Shown: positions 1 through 12,400 of the stretch, one piece after another | Numbering within the stretch: the first letter of the stretch is position 1 | Layout: every line of letters begins with the position of its first letter | Assembly (NCBI GenBank): GCA_029204225.1 | Contig: CM055094.1 | Span: forward strand, 22,628,657 to 22,692,656 | Origin: Diphasiastrum complanatum | Taxonomy: Eukaryota > Streptophyta > Lycopodiopsida > Lycopodiales > Lycopodiaceae | Length of the DNA stretch: 64,000 nt | Direction of reading: 5' to 3' | The notes under the pieces: model-generated | The model's database searches: none | Seen by the model: only the letters and a program-made list of their open reading frames with translations | What the model was told of the DNA's origin: nothing | Position numbers and translations under genes: made by a program

Positions 1-1805
1 AAGCATGCTTCAACAGCATGAGGCCCATCTCGCTTCGTGCACCCTCCCGTCTATGAGAAGCGAAGCATGCTGGGAGTTAACAAATTCATAGTCCCCATAC
101 ATAGCTAACCCAAATTACAGCATTGCTGCTGGGACTTGGCCTCCGAACCATAATGTGGCCTGATGCGGGAACAAAGACCAAGAAAACGCAAAGCATTTTC
201 GCAAAAAAATCATCTTCTTTCTCTTGGCTTATTCTCTAAGATAAGATAAGAAGCGAGCTGGAAGTTTCTTAAAAGGCCTTATTTGCCTTCGCAAATTAAT
301 TAAGCGGGAGAGGCCACGCAGGCAAAAAATAGGTAGTTGCTCACACTGTCTGTGCTGCAGGTGGTGGTGCGCTAATGGTATTGCGGGTGTAGTAAAAGGC
401 TAAGGGCCTTCTCCGAGAACCTTATGCGCCGCTAAGCACTTCAACTGGATGTGCAACTATAATCAGGGGCGGTGATCTGGTTCAGCCGGATGGATCTCCG
501 GGCTTGGTGATGTGGGAGGAACGGTGAATTTGTATTCTCAGGGTGAGTGCTGCAAACGCCGATGACGACTGTGGGGACAAAGCTAATGGATATAAACTAC
601 CATAACGCAGTTTAGAAACACGAAATAAAGAATCAGAAAGCATCATCGATGACTTATTAAGCGGTGTTGCCAAGGGACTACACCACAACTCATATAAAGT
701 AACTAGGTCGGAACAACCACCTTCAGACTCAACAGGTCTAACCGAACTTCGGTGGTCACCCTGCAGTGTCGGAACTTAATTGTCCTGCTCTGCCGGACCT
801 GAAATGCCGTGCTCTAGCAGACCTTAACCCACTGGATCCGGAAAATATGTCAAATGATCAAGATAAAGTTAGTGGGGCGGAACCACAACAACCTCCAGAC
901 TCACACTGGGTGGCGGCTTTCAAACCTCGGCGGTCGTCCTACCTATTGCCGGACCTGAAATCCTAGCGCATTCGGCTGGTTGCCCAGCCGGTCTCCTCGT
1001 AGAGTTCCCCACGATTTCTCAGGTGCCGTGCACACACCATGTATTGTGCCCAACTCTGGCCCCTTTAGGACAGGAGACCCTATCTGCTCCGGGAAATGCG
1101 TAGTATCATGTGTGTTATCCTAACCGTACCTTGTGCTCCCTCGATTCATCTAGTGGGGGGGAAGGCCCTGCCCCGAGGGCCTTCCGTGCTGGGAGGGCCC
1201 TTGCCAGAGGGCGGGAGCCCGAGGGAAGGGCCCGACCTGCACGGGAAGGCCCGAGGGGTCCGGGCCTTCCCCTGCGTAATGGCAGGTTTGAAATTTTTCT
1301 CTGTCACAATAGCTGATGCATTTGGACAGAATCACTGATGAGTTTGGGCAAAATCGCTGATTAATAGTGGTTACTTCAGATGCAAGCAAATTCCACCTCT
1401 GGAGGTGCATCAAAAATACAAAGAGAAATTGAAAACCTGGCATTACGGTGGGGGCAGACCCACATTCTTCGAACCTCGATTTACACCTGCTGCTCCCGGG
1501 TATGTAGTATGTACCCTACAGGTTGAGCGCGTGACCTAGCCTGAGATGTCGCGGAGGAGAGGAGAATGCCCTCCTCATCGGAGTAAATGTATTCGGGCGC
1601 ACCATGGTGTATAAGATTATTCCCAAGCCTGAACTAAGAAGTGTTCCACCTCCCACAAAAGAGTGCATGTAAGCATGGCAAGGCTAAGTCAGCATAATAA
1701 AAAATAAAAGGCAAGGCTCATTTTGGATAATCAATGTTAGGCAATGCCAAGTATAGCTCATTCTGTGGCTTGGCTGCTTGAGTAAGGAGTTCCCTTGTGC
1801 TAAGT
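1..1805. other. gene-free stretch, origin unclear
   Basis: I see no convincing gene here. Open frames are short, and neither strand shows a recognisable domain. The segment is richer in GC than most of the window, especially 700-1300. A short block is loosely repeated at about 715-750 and 876-910, and a shared 12-mer occurs at 793-804 and 950-961. This looks like decayed repetitive DNA. The 3' exons of the minus-strand SDIR1 gene would be expected in this direction, but I could not find a RING-finger exon here. Confidence 0.4.
1157..1273. repeat. GC-rich island of interleaved inverted repeats
   Basis: About 115 bp of very GC-rich sequence is built from the motif GGGAAGGCCC and its complement GGGCCTTCCC. 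The outermost pair lies at about 1159-1168 and 1261-1270, with further variants between them, so one strand can fold into several alternative hairpins. It stands out from the AT-rich surroundings. I cannot assign it to a known element. Confidence 0.6.
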
Positions 1806-2605
1806 TTAAGAGCAGTTCACCCACATCGTGTGTTCAGTGGTGAATAGGGGCAGTGTAGTAGTACGTCTCCGCATAGGATGTCTGGTGATCCTGGTAGTAA
1901 CGTGATGGTGAGAAGTACACTGTCTCTGTTCTCTATGAGAATGCGAGCGGCTATCATCAGCATCATCGTCATAATCCTCGTCCTCATGCGCTAAGTCACG
2001 TGATCTCCGCCTAGTAAAGAATGAAGTGATCAATGGCTGTGAGGTAGAATGCTGGGGTGTCCCGTATAAATCTCTCCGTAGGATGAACATCTCATGTACC
2101 ATCAGAGTGACACATCGTGGGTCCTCATAGGCAATGAGAGAGCGTAGAGTAGTAGGCATGTCTCGAAACAGGCAATGATATCGTCCTCTGATCTCATAGT
2201 ATACAGGGCATCTGAAGATAAAGTGCTCCTCAGACTCCACCTCACCTAGAAAGCATAACTGGCAAATATGCTCCTCTCTGGGAATACCATGGAACCTCCC
2301 AGTCTCAATAGCTAGCTGATGAGAGGATACCCTGAGCTGTCCCAGTGTGAATCCGAGACAACGTGATAGTCCCGAATCTAAATTGTGTGGAATGACTGGT
2401 GTCCCTGATGCATCCAACTCCAAGAAATGGGTCCGGTAGAAAGCTGGCTTAACCCCTAACTGGTGGCGCCAAGTCCGCTCTAGATATGTGCGATAGAGGA
2501 ATCGTTTGATATACTGATGGGTGCCTGAGGGAAGCTCTATGATGGAGATACCAAATGACTCAAGTAGGAGGTGAGATGCCTGAGAGAACCATGATAATCT
2601 GTAGC

Positions 2606-2606
<1 letters not shown>
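1806..2606 (-). pseudogene. LINE-like retrotransposon C-terminal fragment, copy A
   Basis: Read on the minus strand, this frame resembles the C-terminal end of a non-LTR retrotransposon polyprotein, downstream of reverse transcriptase. The key block is a zinc-binding motif, CQLC followed by EEHFIFRCPVY (about 2200-2275), preceded by LRVSSHQLAIETGRF, the usual lead-in to this Cys/His module in LINEs. An acidic, Asp/Glu- and Arg-rich tail follows. No endonuclease or reverse transcriptase core is present, so it is a 5'-truncated fragment. At its 5' side it abuts a long (GA)n tract, which only extends the reading frame artificially. It is a clear paralogue of copy B directly upstream and of a third fragment at 12062-12525. 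The LINE clade cannot be settled by eye. Confidence 0.6.

Positions 2607-2607
<1 letters not shown>

Positions 2608-2676
<69 letters not shown>
2608..2676. repeat. (GA)n microsatellite, 69 bp
   Basis: Uninterrupted AG/GA dinucleotide run. On the minus strand it is (TC)n directly following AATAAAGA at the 3' end of LINE copy B, so it may have begun as that element's 3' tail. It joins copies B and A head to tail. Confidence 0.95.
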
Positions 2677-2679
<3 letters not shown>

Positions 2680-3515
2680 TTATTAATGTCCATGGAATAC
2701 CCTAAGGTACATAGGACTGAAAAAAAGGTACATGTCAAGTGTGCCCGGTGGGAGCGTGAAAGCTCAACCACCTAAAAGAAACAAGATTACAATAAAACAG
2801 GAAACAATGCTATGCACAAGGAGAGTCAAGCATCATAGATGTCTCTCTGCTGTGAAAAAATGATGTAAAGTATGTTGTGGCACTGTCTCTGTGCGAGCTG
2901 CATCTCTGTCGTCGTGTAGATGATTGGTGGTGTCTACGCTGTCGTGGAGTTGCACGCTGTGGCCTGCGGGCTGGCATCTGGAATCTCAACCTCTCCATCA
3001 GAGTCACTACTCTCCTGCCTCTGTCTCCGACGGGATAGACACTCCTGTATGCTCAGCTGTATCAGGGGGGAGGTGTCAGCGTCAAGACTCGCCATACGCA
3101 GGTCTATCATCTCCCGGATCATCAACGCAACACATCTGGAGTCCTCATACGATATCAAGGCAGAGAGTGCAAGTGGATGGTCTCGAAACAAGCAGTAGTA
3201 TCTCCCTCGAATCTCATAGTAAGATGGGCATCTGAAGAGAAAATGAAACTCATCCTCTATATCATGTAGGTCACACATACTACAAATCCGCGCATCTCTC
3301 AGGATGCCCCTCTATCTACTAGTCTCAATGGCTAACTGGTGAGAGGAAACCCGAAATTGACCCATCACTATCCGCAGTCTGTGTGAGATACTATCTACTA
3401 GGTATCTGGGTACAATGGGATACCCAGCAGGATCCCGAGATAGAAAATGTGTCCGATAAAACTCCGTCTTCACCCCAGATAAATCCTGCCAACTGCTCTG
3501 AAGATATCCCAGAGA
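2677..3515 (-). pseudogene. LINE-like retrotransposon C-terminal fragment, copy B
   Basis: Paralogue of copy A. The minus-strand translation around 3160-3280 contains CDLHDIEDEFHFLFRCPSY and then YEIRGRYYCLF, aligning with the same Cys/His block of copy A. YEDSRCVALM matches YEDPRCVTLM. Homology to copy A continues upstream to about 3515 through stops and frameshifts. Downstream on the minus strand the element runs to an AATAAA signal (about 2680-2690) followed at once by (TC)n. That is the layout of a LINE 3' end with a simple-sequence tail. It is broken and not expected to be functional. Confidence 0.55.
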
Positions 3516-3576
3516 GAGTTGGGTGTGTGTGTTTGCTTGACAATGTGCATTTTGTGTGTGTGTTTGACAATGACAA

Positions 3577-3577
<1 letters not shown>

Positions 3578-3616
<39 letters not shown>

Positions 3617-3690
3617 AGATATTAGATTCTTAGAAGAGTGTTGAGGGAGAGGGAGGTAGAGTTAGGTGTGTGTGTGTGTGTGTGTGTGTT
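3578..3690. repeat. two (GT)n microsatellites
   Basis: TG/GT runs at 3578-3613 and 3666-3690, separated by about 50 bp of purine-rich sequence. No gene is apparent between here and the hAT fragment at 4005. Confidence 0.95.
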
Positions 3691-4004
3691 TGTACCTAAC
3701 AAATCTAAACAAAACTGAACATAATCGCCACAGTACAACACCTACGAATCTTAAAGTCAATAGAATTCGTACAGTGTCATCATAGTCAAAAGACAACCAT
3801 ATTTTCTCAAGGATGATGCCATCAAATATGTCCTAAGATTTCTCAATAGCATCCTAGAACCAAGATAAACACTCAAGATATAATAATAGTTTTTCCCAGC
3901 CAAATTCAGAACTAGTTCACAATACTAGCCAAAGTTTACACCAGTCTAGCAGTGACATAATCCAATAATTGATTTGTTGAAGCTAATACAATTTGCAATC
4001 ATGA

Positions 4005-4289
4005 TTCGTGTGTCCAGGAGCGCGTCTCAGAGAAAGACAATTGCGCCTTGTTTCATGGTGGGACAAGTATGGGGTTGATGTTCCTCAATTGCAGAAGCTC
4101 GCCGTACGCATTCTCTCACAGGATTGCACAGCGGTTGCATGTGAGAGGAATTGGAGTGTGTTCTCTCTGATTCATACGAAGAGGAGAAACAAGCTCAGTG
4201 CTGCACAATTGGACAGGTTGGTGTATGTGCACGCCAATCTACGGCTTCTGAAGAAGCTGAAGGGGACGAGGGAGCCTGTACAGGAATAA
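4005..4289 (+). pseudogene. hAT transposase C-terminal dimerisation domain fragment
   Basis: The translation has the signature of the hAT-family C-terminal dimerisation domain: WWDKYG, then PQLQKLAVRILSQ, then CERNWSVFSLIHTKRRNKL and LVYVHANLRL. In active transposases this segment mediates multimerisation and closes the RNase H-like catalytic fold. The frame is blocked by a stop at 4002-4004, just upstream, and the BED zinc finger and DDE catalytic residues are absent, so only the last ~95 residues survive. It ends at a natural-looking stop at 4287-4289. AT-rich DNA with repeated TTTGAAGTTT-like words follows (4320-4480). I did not find terminal inverted repeats. Confidence 0.8.
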
Positions 4290-5027
4290 TTTGAAAGTTG
4301 CAACTGTGTTTGAACATTGAAATTTGAAGTTTGAACTCTCAACTTTGAAGTTTGAACTATGTTTTTATAGCTTAATAGTATATAGTAAATACTTTAGAAA
4401 ATTGAAAAGTCAAACTCTAATTTGAAGTTTTAGTGACATTCAAATTAGAGTATTTACTATAGTAAATACTCTAATTTCAATGCTCGTCTTCTCTAATCTG
4501 GCCTGCACCTCTCCCCCTTATTCATTGCTCTCCTGGCTGGAAGCTACCCCCCCCTACCTTACTGAGCTACTCACTACAATTGTTTAAACATACGATAGAA
4601 GAATGGAAAACTCCTCCATCAGACCCAGATAAAGTCAACAGTCGTGATCATTCAATCATCATCTTTCTACGTCAGGTTGTGCGTCGACTGGACAAGGAAA
4701 AATCAAGACCTCCAGTGACCTGATTAAAGCAAATCTATAGATTTAATTTTCTGATCATCAAGGATATAGTTGCAGGGAAGGACAGGGTCTTCACATGTAA
4801 GGTTGCAAGTTTGAAGGCTCCACAAGACACTGCTTCTGATTTGAGAAAACAACCTCATTTTGAGCTGTATCTAGTCCAAATTGTCATTGTAAGTTTATGT
4901 AAAAGTCTTGAGCTCAGCTTGATGAGACTCAGACTCGCGATTGAATATATTTCAATATTCCGTGTGAAATAAGATTGTCTTTTGGTGGAGCCTCTCCCCA
5001 TCTTAACCCCCGGGTGGGTGTTGTGCT
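4290..5027. other. AT-rich intergenic DNA, nothing recognised
   Basis: No domain or RNA gene seen. The first ~200 bp contain complementary words (TAGTAAATACT near 4385 and again near 4460) that could pair, possibly the decayed end of the hAT element. The rest is unremarkable. Confidence 0.4.
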
Positions 5028-5225
5028 TTATGGTGCACGCTCAATGCAATGTCTTATTTCTGATTGTTCATGTCCACTTATTGCTGATACAATTGCACGC
5101 ATTTGCACCCTAAAAGCATGAGAGTCCATAGGCTGCTTGGTATCAAATCCAACTTCCATTGCACTTCCACTTCTTATTGGCAGTCTAGCAAGAGGTGAGT
5201 TTAACTTTTGAGTGGAGGACATCAA
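5028..5225 (-). CDS. short unidentified ORF, possible exon
   Basis: A 65-codon minus-strand frame ends at TAA and contains GFDTKQPMDSHAFRVQMR and then SGHEQSEIRHCIERAP. The composition is balanced and protein-like, unlike neighbouring frames, but I do not recognise the family. It lies between the hAT fragment and the SDIR1 exons, on the same strand as SDIR1. It does not contain RING cysteines and histidines, so it is not the missing SDIR1 3' exon. It may be a chance frame, a terminal exon of another gene or a transposon piece. Confidence 0.2.
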   Translation of the reverse strand: MMSSTQKLNSPLARLPIRSGSAMEVGFDTKQPMDSHAFRVQMRAIVSAISGHEQSEIRHCIERAP

Positions 5226-5570
5226 AGGTCCTTACAATGCACTCGTATTTGAAAGGACAAACCCTTTTCTCATCATTGTTTGAAGGAAGAAATAACTTAA
5301 CAAAAGAAGAGTGTTCTTCACCCTTTTGCAACACTTTCTACCAAAGGGCAATGCAAGTAGAGGACAAAAGTGAATTTGAACATTTTTTAAGACTTCTAAC
5401 AACTTGTAAGTCATTGATTCCCTGCTCTAGTCTGTCATACATCCAAATTTCCAAGCAATTTTCCCATTTTTCATTTTCTGACCTTTTTGAGTATTTTCTA
5501 ACTTCACACATGTGAGATACTGTCACAAGTGTGAAACACTCTCTGGTTTTTTAATGCACATGTGAGGGAG

Positions 5571-5908
5571 CATTGTTATCTCACTAATGTACAAGGTGTT
5601 GTGAAGCTGATTTTTATCAGAACCTAGGGTATTTGCATTTTCTTGTGCGCACCTTTGATTGTACAACCAATACTGACTGTTGACAACTTTAAATAACTAC
5701 AAGTGTTGGTAAGTTCCAGTCTTTAGCTGCTGACCCTAACATTGTTATCTCACTAATGTACAAGGTGTTGTACAGCTAATTTTTATCAGAACCTAGGGTA
5801 TTTGCATTTTCTTGTGCACACCTTTGATTGTACAACCAATACTGACTGTTGACAACTTTAAATAACTACAAGTGTCGGTAAGTTCCAGTCTTTAGCTGCT
5901 GACCCTAA
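5571..5908. repeat. tandem duplication, 2 x 169 bp
   Basis: The block starting CATTGTTATCTCACTAATG at 5571 is repeated from 5740 with only a few substitutions. Unit 1 is 5571-5739 and unit 2 is 5740-5908. No coding capacity. It lies downstream of SDIR1 exon 5, probably in an intron of that gene. From 5909 to 6283 I see no further feature. Confidence 0.9.
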
Positions 5909-6289
5909 AGCCCGTAATTCCAGGCAGGAACAAGCATGTCATAATTCTCTACATGTATTTAGCTTGCACTGTTAAGGAAATTTTGCAACTTCCATGTTTG
6001 ACTAGATTTTACTTAAACTGCTATTTGTGCCAAAATAAGAATAAATTAGATTGAGCCCTACACATACCTTTGATAGCACAAAAACAAAACGCGAAATAGC
6101 TACAGTGATCAGTAATAAATTCTTGTAGCTGTCCACTGCCAGTCAAAATTGCATATTTAAAAGTTAATGGGAATTTTTGGAGCATCTGGGATCAACATGG
6201 AGTGCAAAGCTCTCGGGAATGTTGACCTTATATTAGCAACAAGTAGGATAGCAAACATGAAATTGGACTAAATTTTAAATTTGACTTGC

Positions 6290-6425
6290 CTTTGATGAGT
6301 GTTTGAAACATTTTGACACGAGGGAGCTTTATATTTGTGCACAGGAAGTGTACTGATTTCTGCCTCACTCATTGAAGCAACTCCTGGAGGGTTATCACCA
6401 TCCAGTGCTCTTAATGCATCATAGT
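6290..6425 (-). CDS. SDIR1: SDIR1 exon 5
   Basis: 136 bp encoding (D)YDALRALDGDN, MSEAEISTLPVHKYK and a short Ser/Asn-rich linker. The acceptor is a CAGCAG tandem (6426-6431); using the second CAG keeps the family reading. The exon appears to end at a GC-type donor (AAAG then GCAAGT, 6284-6289) with an otherwise perfect consensus. The next exon should carry the RING domain but was not found. Confidence 0.85.
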
Positions 6426-9400
6426 CTGCTGAAACCAGAAGAAACATTAAACTTTGGTTGATTTTGAACAACAAAGCAAACACTCTGCAATAAATGCATC
6501 ACTAAGTCAGGAATCCACAAATACATTGGTAATTGGCACCCTAAGCTACCTAACGACAACGAACAAACAGATTCAAAAAGGTCTCAACAAAGCAATTATA
6601 CTGTTATGTAACAGATGCATGATACTTGAAGGAATGAAGCAAATTTCTGAGTCAATTTTAATGTGGAAAAACAAGTGAATGTTTGAAAATTTTCCAAGTT
6701 CATGTAGAAGAGTCATAGAGGTTTAGCGCTAGATTGCTCTAGGATTCAAAATATAATTCTTTGATCAGCTAGATGTCTTGTGAATTTGGTATCTGCCACA
6801 ACTTAAAAGGCATGTCAAGATAGAAAACTTTTTAAAATGGATTTTCTTGACTAGATAAACCACAGCTCTGAGGTTTCTTGTTGACAATGAGGAATCATTA
6901 TAAGCTGGCTCACTTTCTTCTATTAGAAATGAGTCCATTGCATCCACCACTCACTAATATTGAACCTCTTCTACTCTTATATATTCACCTAGTTTTAGCA
7001 AGGATCAAGGTTGATTTCAAAGTTCCGCTCAACAGCTGCAGGGCTCTAGTTCAACATCAAATGCTTTGAAACAGTTAAACTCATTAAAAATGTTTCACCA
7101 ATGGTCACACTCCATTCCATCCAATGACCAAATCAAAACAAAGAGATCAAAAAATAAAGGCAGACTGGTAGGAAACAATCGGTACCTAAATCATCAAATT
7201 CCCGATCAAGCAAAGCAAGTTGTAGTCGAAGCCCTTGAAGGCGACCTCTAGCTGCAAATGCTATAGAGGGAGGCATTCGAAGGCGTAGTTCCGTATGCCC
7301 TAGGAAAGTTCCTGCTGTAGCAGCTGCTGTTGCCTGTGCCTGAGCTTGAAGCTGCTGACACATAGCATACATTCTGAGGCTTGTTGCCATCAGAAAAACA
7401 CCCATCCCCAACCACAACTGCAAATGAAGACAAAGGTAGAAGGATCTTAGTGGGGCAGTGATTCAAGACTTTTTGCAACAATACATTCAAGAAGTCAAAA
7501 GGAAGACAGAGTTAAATCCCATAAGAGACTCTAAGTGCCTCAAATCATGATACTACTGGATAAATTTTTCTGGCGTAAAAGGTTAGAGCTGAAAATGATC
7601 TACACCTAAACCAGATTAAGAACTTCTGATCAAAGTGCTTCAAGCGGAGCTAACAGAGTCTATTTTGACAGTACTTCAATAATGTCTAAATGCATGCAGG
7701 AGCCAAAAAATTTAATAAGTGTCACACCTGATAAAAAAGAAAACAGCACAAAGCTGGCAGCGAATGACATGTCAACTCTACAACTTGGTATGAAGAATAG
7801 TATCATTGCACACATATACTGTGATAATATGACGTGTGTTAAGGAAACCCCTCATTTACTGGTGTGTAGTTATGCAAAATTTCATGCACCAATCTAGCAA
7901 AACAGCATCTTATAAAATATTCTCCAGTCATATTGGATTCATTCATTTGAAACACTTGTAAGGGAAAGAGAACCGACACCCTCTGACGATGTAAAGAAGA
8001 ATCATAAGCTCTTGTTCTCAACTAAAGCCCTCATAAAGTCATTATCATTTCATTCCCCTGTTTGAACCAGCTGAGGGAAGAGAAGCAATTCACATATCTG
8101 GTATGTAAAGCAGAACCATGAAGAGTCTCCTTTTTCCACCAACACCGAGCTTCAAATTGGCCTCCTCTCTCTTGCTTAGGATTTTCTCTTCTACATTCTG
8201 ACTACCTAATAGGCTTCCTTGAAAGAAGTCTGACATCTCCTTTTCATGAATCTCTAGCATCAGCCTGCTGCATTTTAGTTTGTCAACTCCAAACGATACA
8301 ATCAATCGTCAGTTCCATTGATGCAGCATTAAAAAATTATCAGGTCACAAGGTGGTAACTTTGTGTTGTAACACTCCAAGTAAATCAAGCATGTTCTCCC
8401 CTTCAAAATTGGGCCTGCTGTAACTTGTAGACCTATATACAATACTCAAGTTTAGTAAATGGGGAGGGAAAACTTCTCCGTTGCACCCACTAGATAGAAA
8501 TTTACAAACAAAAATGGCACATGTCCGTAGCCATTTGAGTAAAAAATAGCTTGCATGCAAAGTCAAAGCGGTTTGGTAAGGGCATGCAAACGCATGAGGA
8601 AGAGGGTAGTTTTCCGGAGGGCACACACCACTATATTTGGCTGATCAAGGATGATCATCAAACTTTTAAAATTCTGGTTGAATATCACAACAGATAGGCT
8701 AAAGATTCCTGTGCCCTTTTCCAAACAGAGAGCTTTGTGTGTCAGAAAGCTAGAAATCTAACAGAAAATATCATGTACAAGCACATCTATTTAGAAGATG
8801 ACTAAAATTGTTATTATAGTCGTCTAGATTACATAGTTCAGTGCCTTGGGTTTGCCATTTGTAATTTGGCAATTATAGGATAGCTTGTAAACCTTATTAT
8901 CATTATTGTGTCTCTAGCCCTAAGTCACAGACTCTAGGATTCTGCATAGTGTAAACCAGCCTGTGAGCCTCACCATTGAAAGGACTGATTGTTTAGTGAG
9001 TAGTTTCTTAGTGTTAGAGCAGCTTATGATCAGTTTACCTTAGCTTCAGGATACATTTGGCTTATTGTCATCAAATTGTTGTCAGTCAAGGACGACTGTT
9101 CTCAGGTCTAAATGCATAACGTTTCTGTATTACTGCTTCATTCACTGTATTCTGAGAATGTTGTCCTATATGCTCTTTTTGCTAGTAGCTTGCAGCAAAT
9201 CATTTTCGAGTGCAAACAGTGCCATATACTTCATATAGTGATGCTACCACAGGACAGTTCAACTTGGTGATAGTTATCATACATCAAATGAAAAATTTCC
9301 TGAAAACAAATAGTATTTCAAACAGCGACTAGAGAATGATCCTAGCAGTACTAATGTCACACCCGGCTGAACTAAATGTAGATATGCGTAAGTCACACGA

Positions 9401-12400
9401 ATTTTCTCACAAGAAAATTAGGTGACATCTGGTGTGAGTTCACAATCATAAACAGCAGCAGCACTGCACCAAAGAAAAGAATTTCAATTTGTCAAACACG
9501 GGCATTACTCAGAAAGCCACTACATAAAGCATAATAAAAGAATTAGCTTAAGATCAAGAGCACATATAAATTTCTCCACTGATCAGAAACCCAAAACCAA
9601 AAAAGAAAAAGTTCTGGACATTCTTTGGAAAACTGAAATTTTAGTTATGACATTATTAAACTGGACAACATACTTCACCAGATTTTGTGACTTGTAGCAA
9701 ACGACAAAATGTATCTATAAAGGCTCACCAGACCGTACCACAGCATGCCAAAACACAAATATATTCAAACCATACTGCAGCAGAATTTATTGTACTTTAT
9801 TGGTACACTGTTTTGGCATCTTCTACTATACAGCCATCAAGCAGACACATTCTGCCTCTATTATCTGTTAGAATTATGACTCCAACGTGTCTCCATTCTT
9901 TAGCTTGCAAACCTATTCACATTCATGTAAATTGATTCTGGATTCAAATCTTGATTCTAATGTGTCAAGATTTTCCAAATTTCAACTTTCCAAATCTTTT
10001 TGAAGGCTTTTTTAAATCATTCGATTCAATGTTTTTTAAAAGATTCAAACAGTCTGAAATAAGCTCGAATCTCCTCAGAATGATGGTTAAAATCTCCCAT
10101 GTTCAACTTACATTCCCAACCACCTGCATTGGTTCGATGATTGTGTTTCAGGAATGTGCTGGTGCAGGATAAAAATATTGTCTTCAAAAAGTGCACCTAA
10201 TACAAATATCGTCTTCACTTTACTTGTGTTTCAGGAATCCTCACTTTCAACCTCTTTTCTGTTTTCGCCCATGCTTCAGGAACCAGAGGGATAACACCAC
10301 CCAAAACTTATTGACTGTTCCTGTCAATGGAACCTAACAGAAATTCTTCAAGGGCCTCCAAGATTTCCAATCTATGCCATATTTGACTGGTAGACTAAAG
10401 AAGAACGCAAAAACAGTTATCATCTGCATTGCTAATCATCATAGATGATTGATTGGTTGGCTTTTGCCCATGCTTAAGGAACCGATTCAAGAAGTTCTTT
10501 TCAGCAGAGAGATAATGCCACCCAAAACTTATTGACAGTGTTTCTGTCAATGGAACCTGACAGAGATCCTCCAAGATTTCCAATCTATGTGGCACGCTTG
10601 ACTGGTAGACTAGTGAAGAACACAAAAACGATTCTGAGAATTACATGGTCTTTGTTATCCCACTAGGGCACGATGCAAAAAGCTTCTAACTTCCTACAGC
10701 TACCAAGGAACTCTAAGCTCCTTTGATAAGGCATGACTTTAGAGAATTTTTTTCCTTCAAACAACAACATTTTGCAACAATCCAAGCTTGGAAAGGAAGC
10801 AATACATATGGTGAATATCTACAAATCATAAAAGAAAATCTATCACAATCTACAAGTAAACCTTATTTGCAGTTCAAACTACAGCTATGCCCAAGGATCA
10901 AAGACAGTTATTTTAATGGTTAAAACAAAGAAGGCCAGATTCACACCTGTGACAAGGAAAGCCATAGGATTGGCATTGAGTGCACGGCTTCCGCCATGAA
11001 TTCTCTGTCCATTAGCTAGTGTCAATACATAAACATTATGGTGTCTAGAGTACTACACTTGCAGCTCAGTTAAAAAAAACGAATGCATCTCTGCAAAAAT
11101 GAAATTTTAAGTACAATATTTTTAACTGCAAATCATCCACCTAGGCAATGTAAATTCTATCTTGATTGTTATGGAATTAAGGAGACTAAGATATAGTAAC
11201 AGATAAAACATAAGATAGCTACAACGCCTCAACTATTCCATGTGGTTGAATTTAGAATCTTAATGTGCAAGCGTGGAAGTCATTGCCTTCAAATGAGGCT
11301 CGGAACTCGATTTATTGTCATTTGATACCCTAATTCTGACATTCCAAAAACATTCTCTCCAGGTTGCTCAACTGCTAAAATTTAATCTAAGACTATAGCA
11401 CTTACCAATAACTATCTTGCAGGACTCTATGGCTCCAAGCACCCAAATGGTCTCTTAAAAAAGATGTGTCTCTATGGCCCTATTTTTCAATAGTCATATG
11501 CACATCAACTAATTAAGGAAGCTATAGTCATTCTATAATCCTATTGTACCTTTTAAAAATGCTTATAATGCTTTGCAATTCTCAAAACCTTGAACATTTT
11601 CATATCCTTCGAGCATAAAACCACTATTGAGAAAATGATTGTTATTTTATGCTTGGACAATTGTCGCCTTCTTTCAAAGTTTTTACTAATCATTATGTAT
11701 GTCAAACTTAAAAATTGATCATATACATGGTATGATCTTGTTAGGGCACACTATCTTACAATATATGGAGCTATTTTTAGTCAAAAAGCAAATACTACTA
11801 CTGGTCAACTATAGTGACTAAAGACAAATTTTTCCACAAGTGCAGGTTATGATGTCAACATGATCACCCTTACAAGAGACAATATTCGTGTCTTTGTTTC
11901 AGCCTTCAAATACATAGAGAACGACATGGACAGTAGCACTAGACATTGAGATACATATAGGCTACCAATGCCTCCAAGAAAGGCTACCGTTATCTACACT
12001 CGACCATGCATGAGATCAAAAGACATGCAAATCTCAAATACAATTAGTGTGGAAGGAGTTATCATAACTGAGAAAATTGAAAGTCTTTATCATTTTTTTT
12101 GGCTGCTCCAGTTTGCATTTGCCATTGTGCACGCATGCTACTCTTGATCTTCTCATGCTGTCGTCTCTGATCTCTATATCGAGAAATGTCATGATCATCA
12201 TCACTATCATCTGACTCTAGATCTATTTGTGATCTCCTATAAGAGAGGATGTGATATGGAGCTGTGTGTTGGAGTGACACTGCTCAACTGGCTTACATAG
12301 ATCATGTCATAGTAAGAAGATCTCCCATACAATGAGTGCAACACAACGTGGATCCTCATATCCTATAATGGGCTACAATGTAACAAGCACATACTGGAAA

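Noticed and set aside
1455..1500. GGTTCGAAG on the minus strand, resembling a tRNA or SINE B box
   Set aside because: The last conserved base of the B box and any A box or cloverleaf are missing. No tRNA gene was found anywhere in the window.
1640..1700. Minus-strand LALPCLHALFC resembling the RING-H2 core LPCxHxFH
   Set aside because: Only this short match; the other zinc-binding residues and the CPVCK end are missing and the upstream frame is not SDIR1-like. Coincidence.
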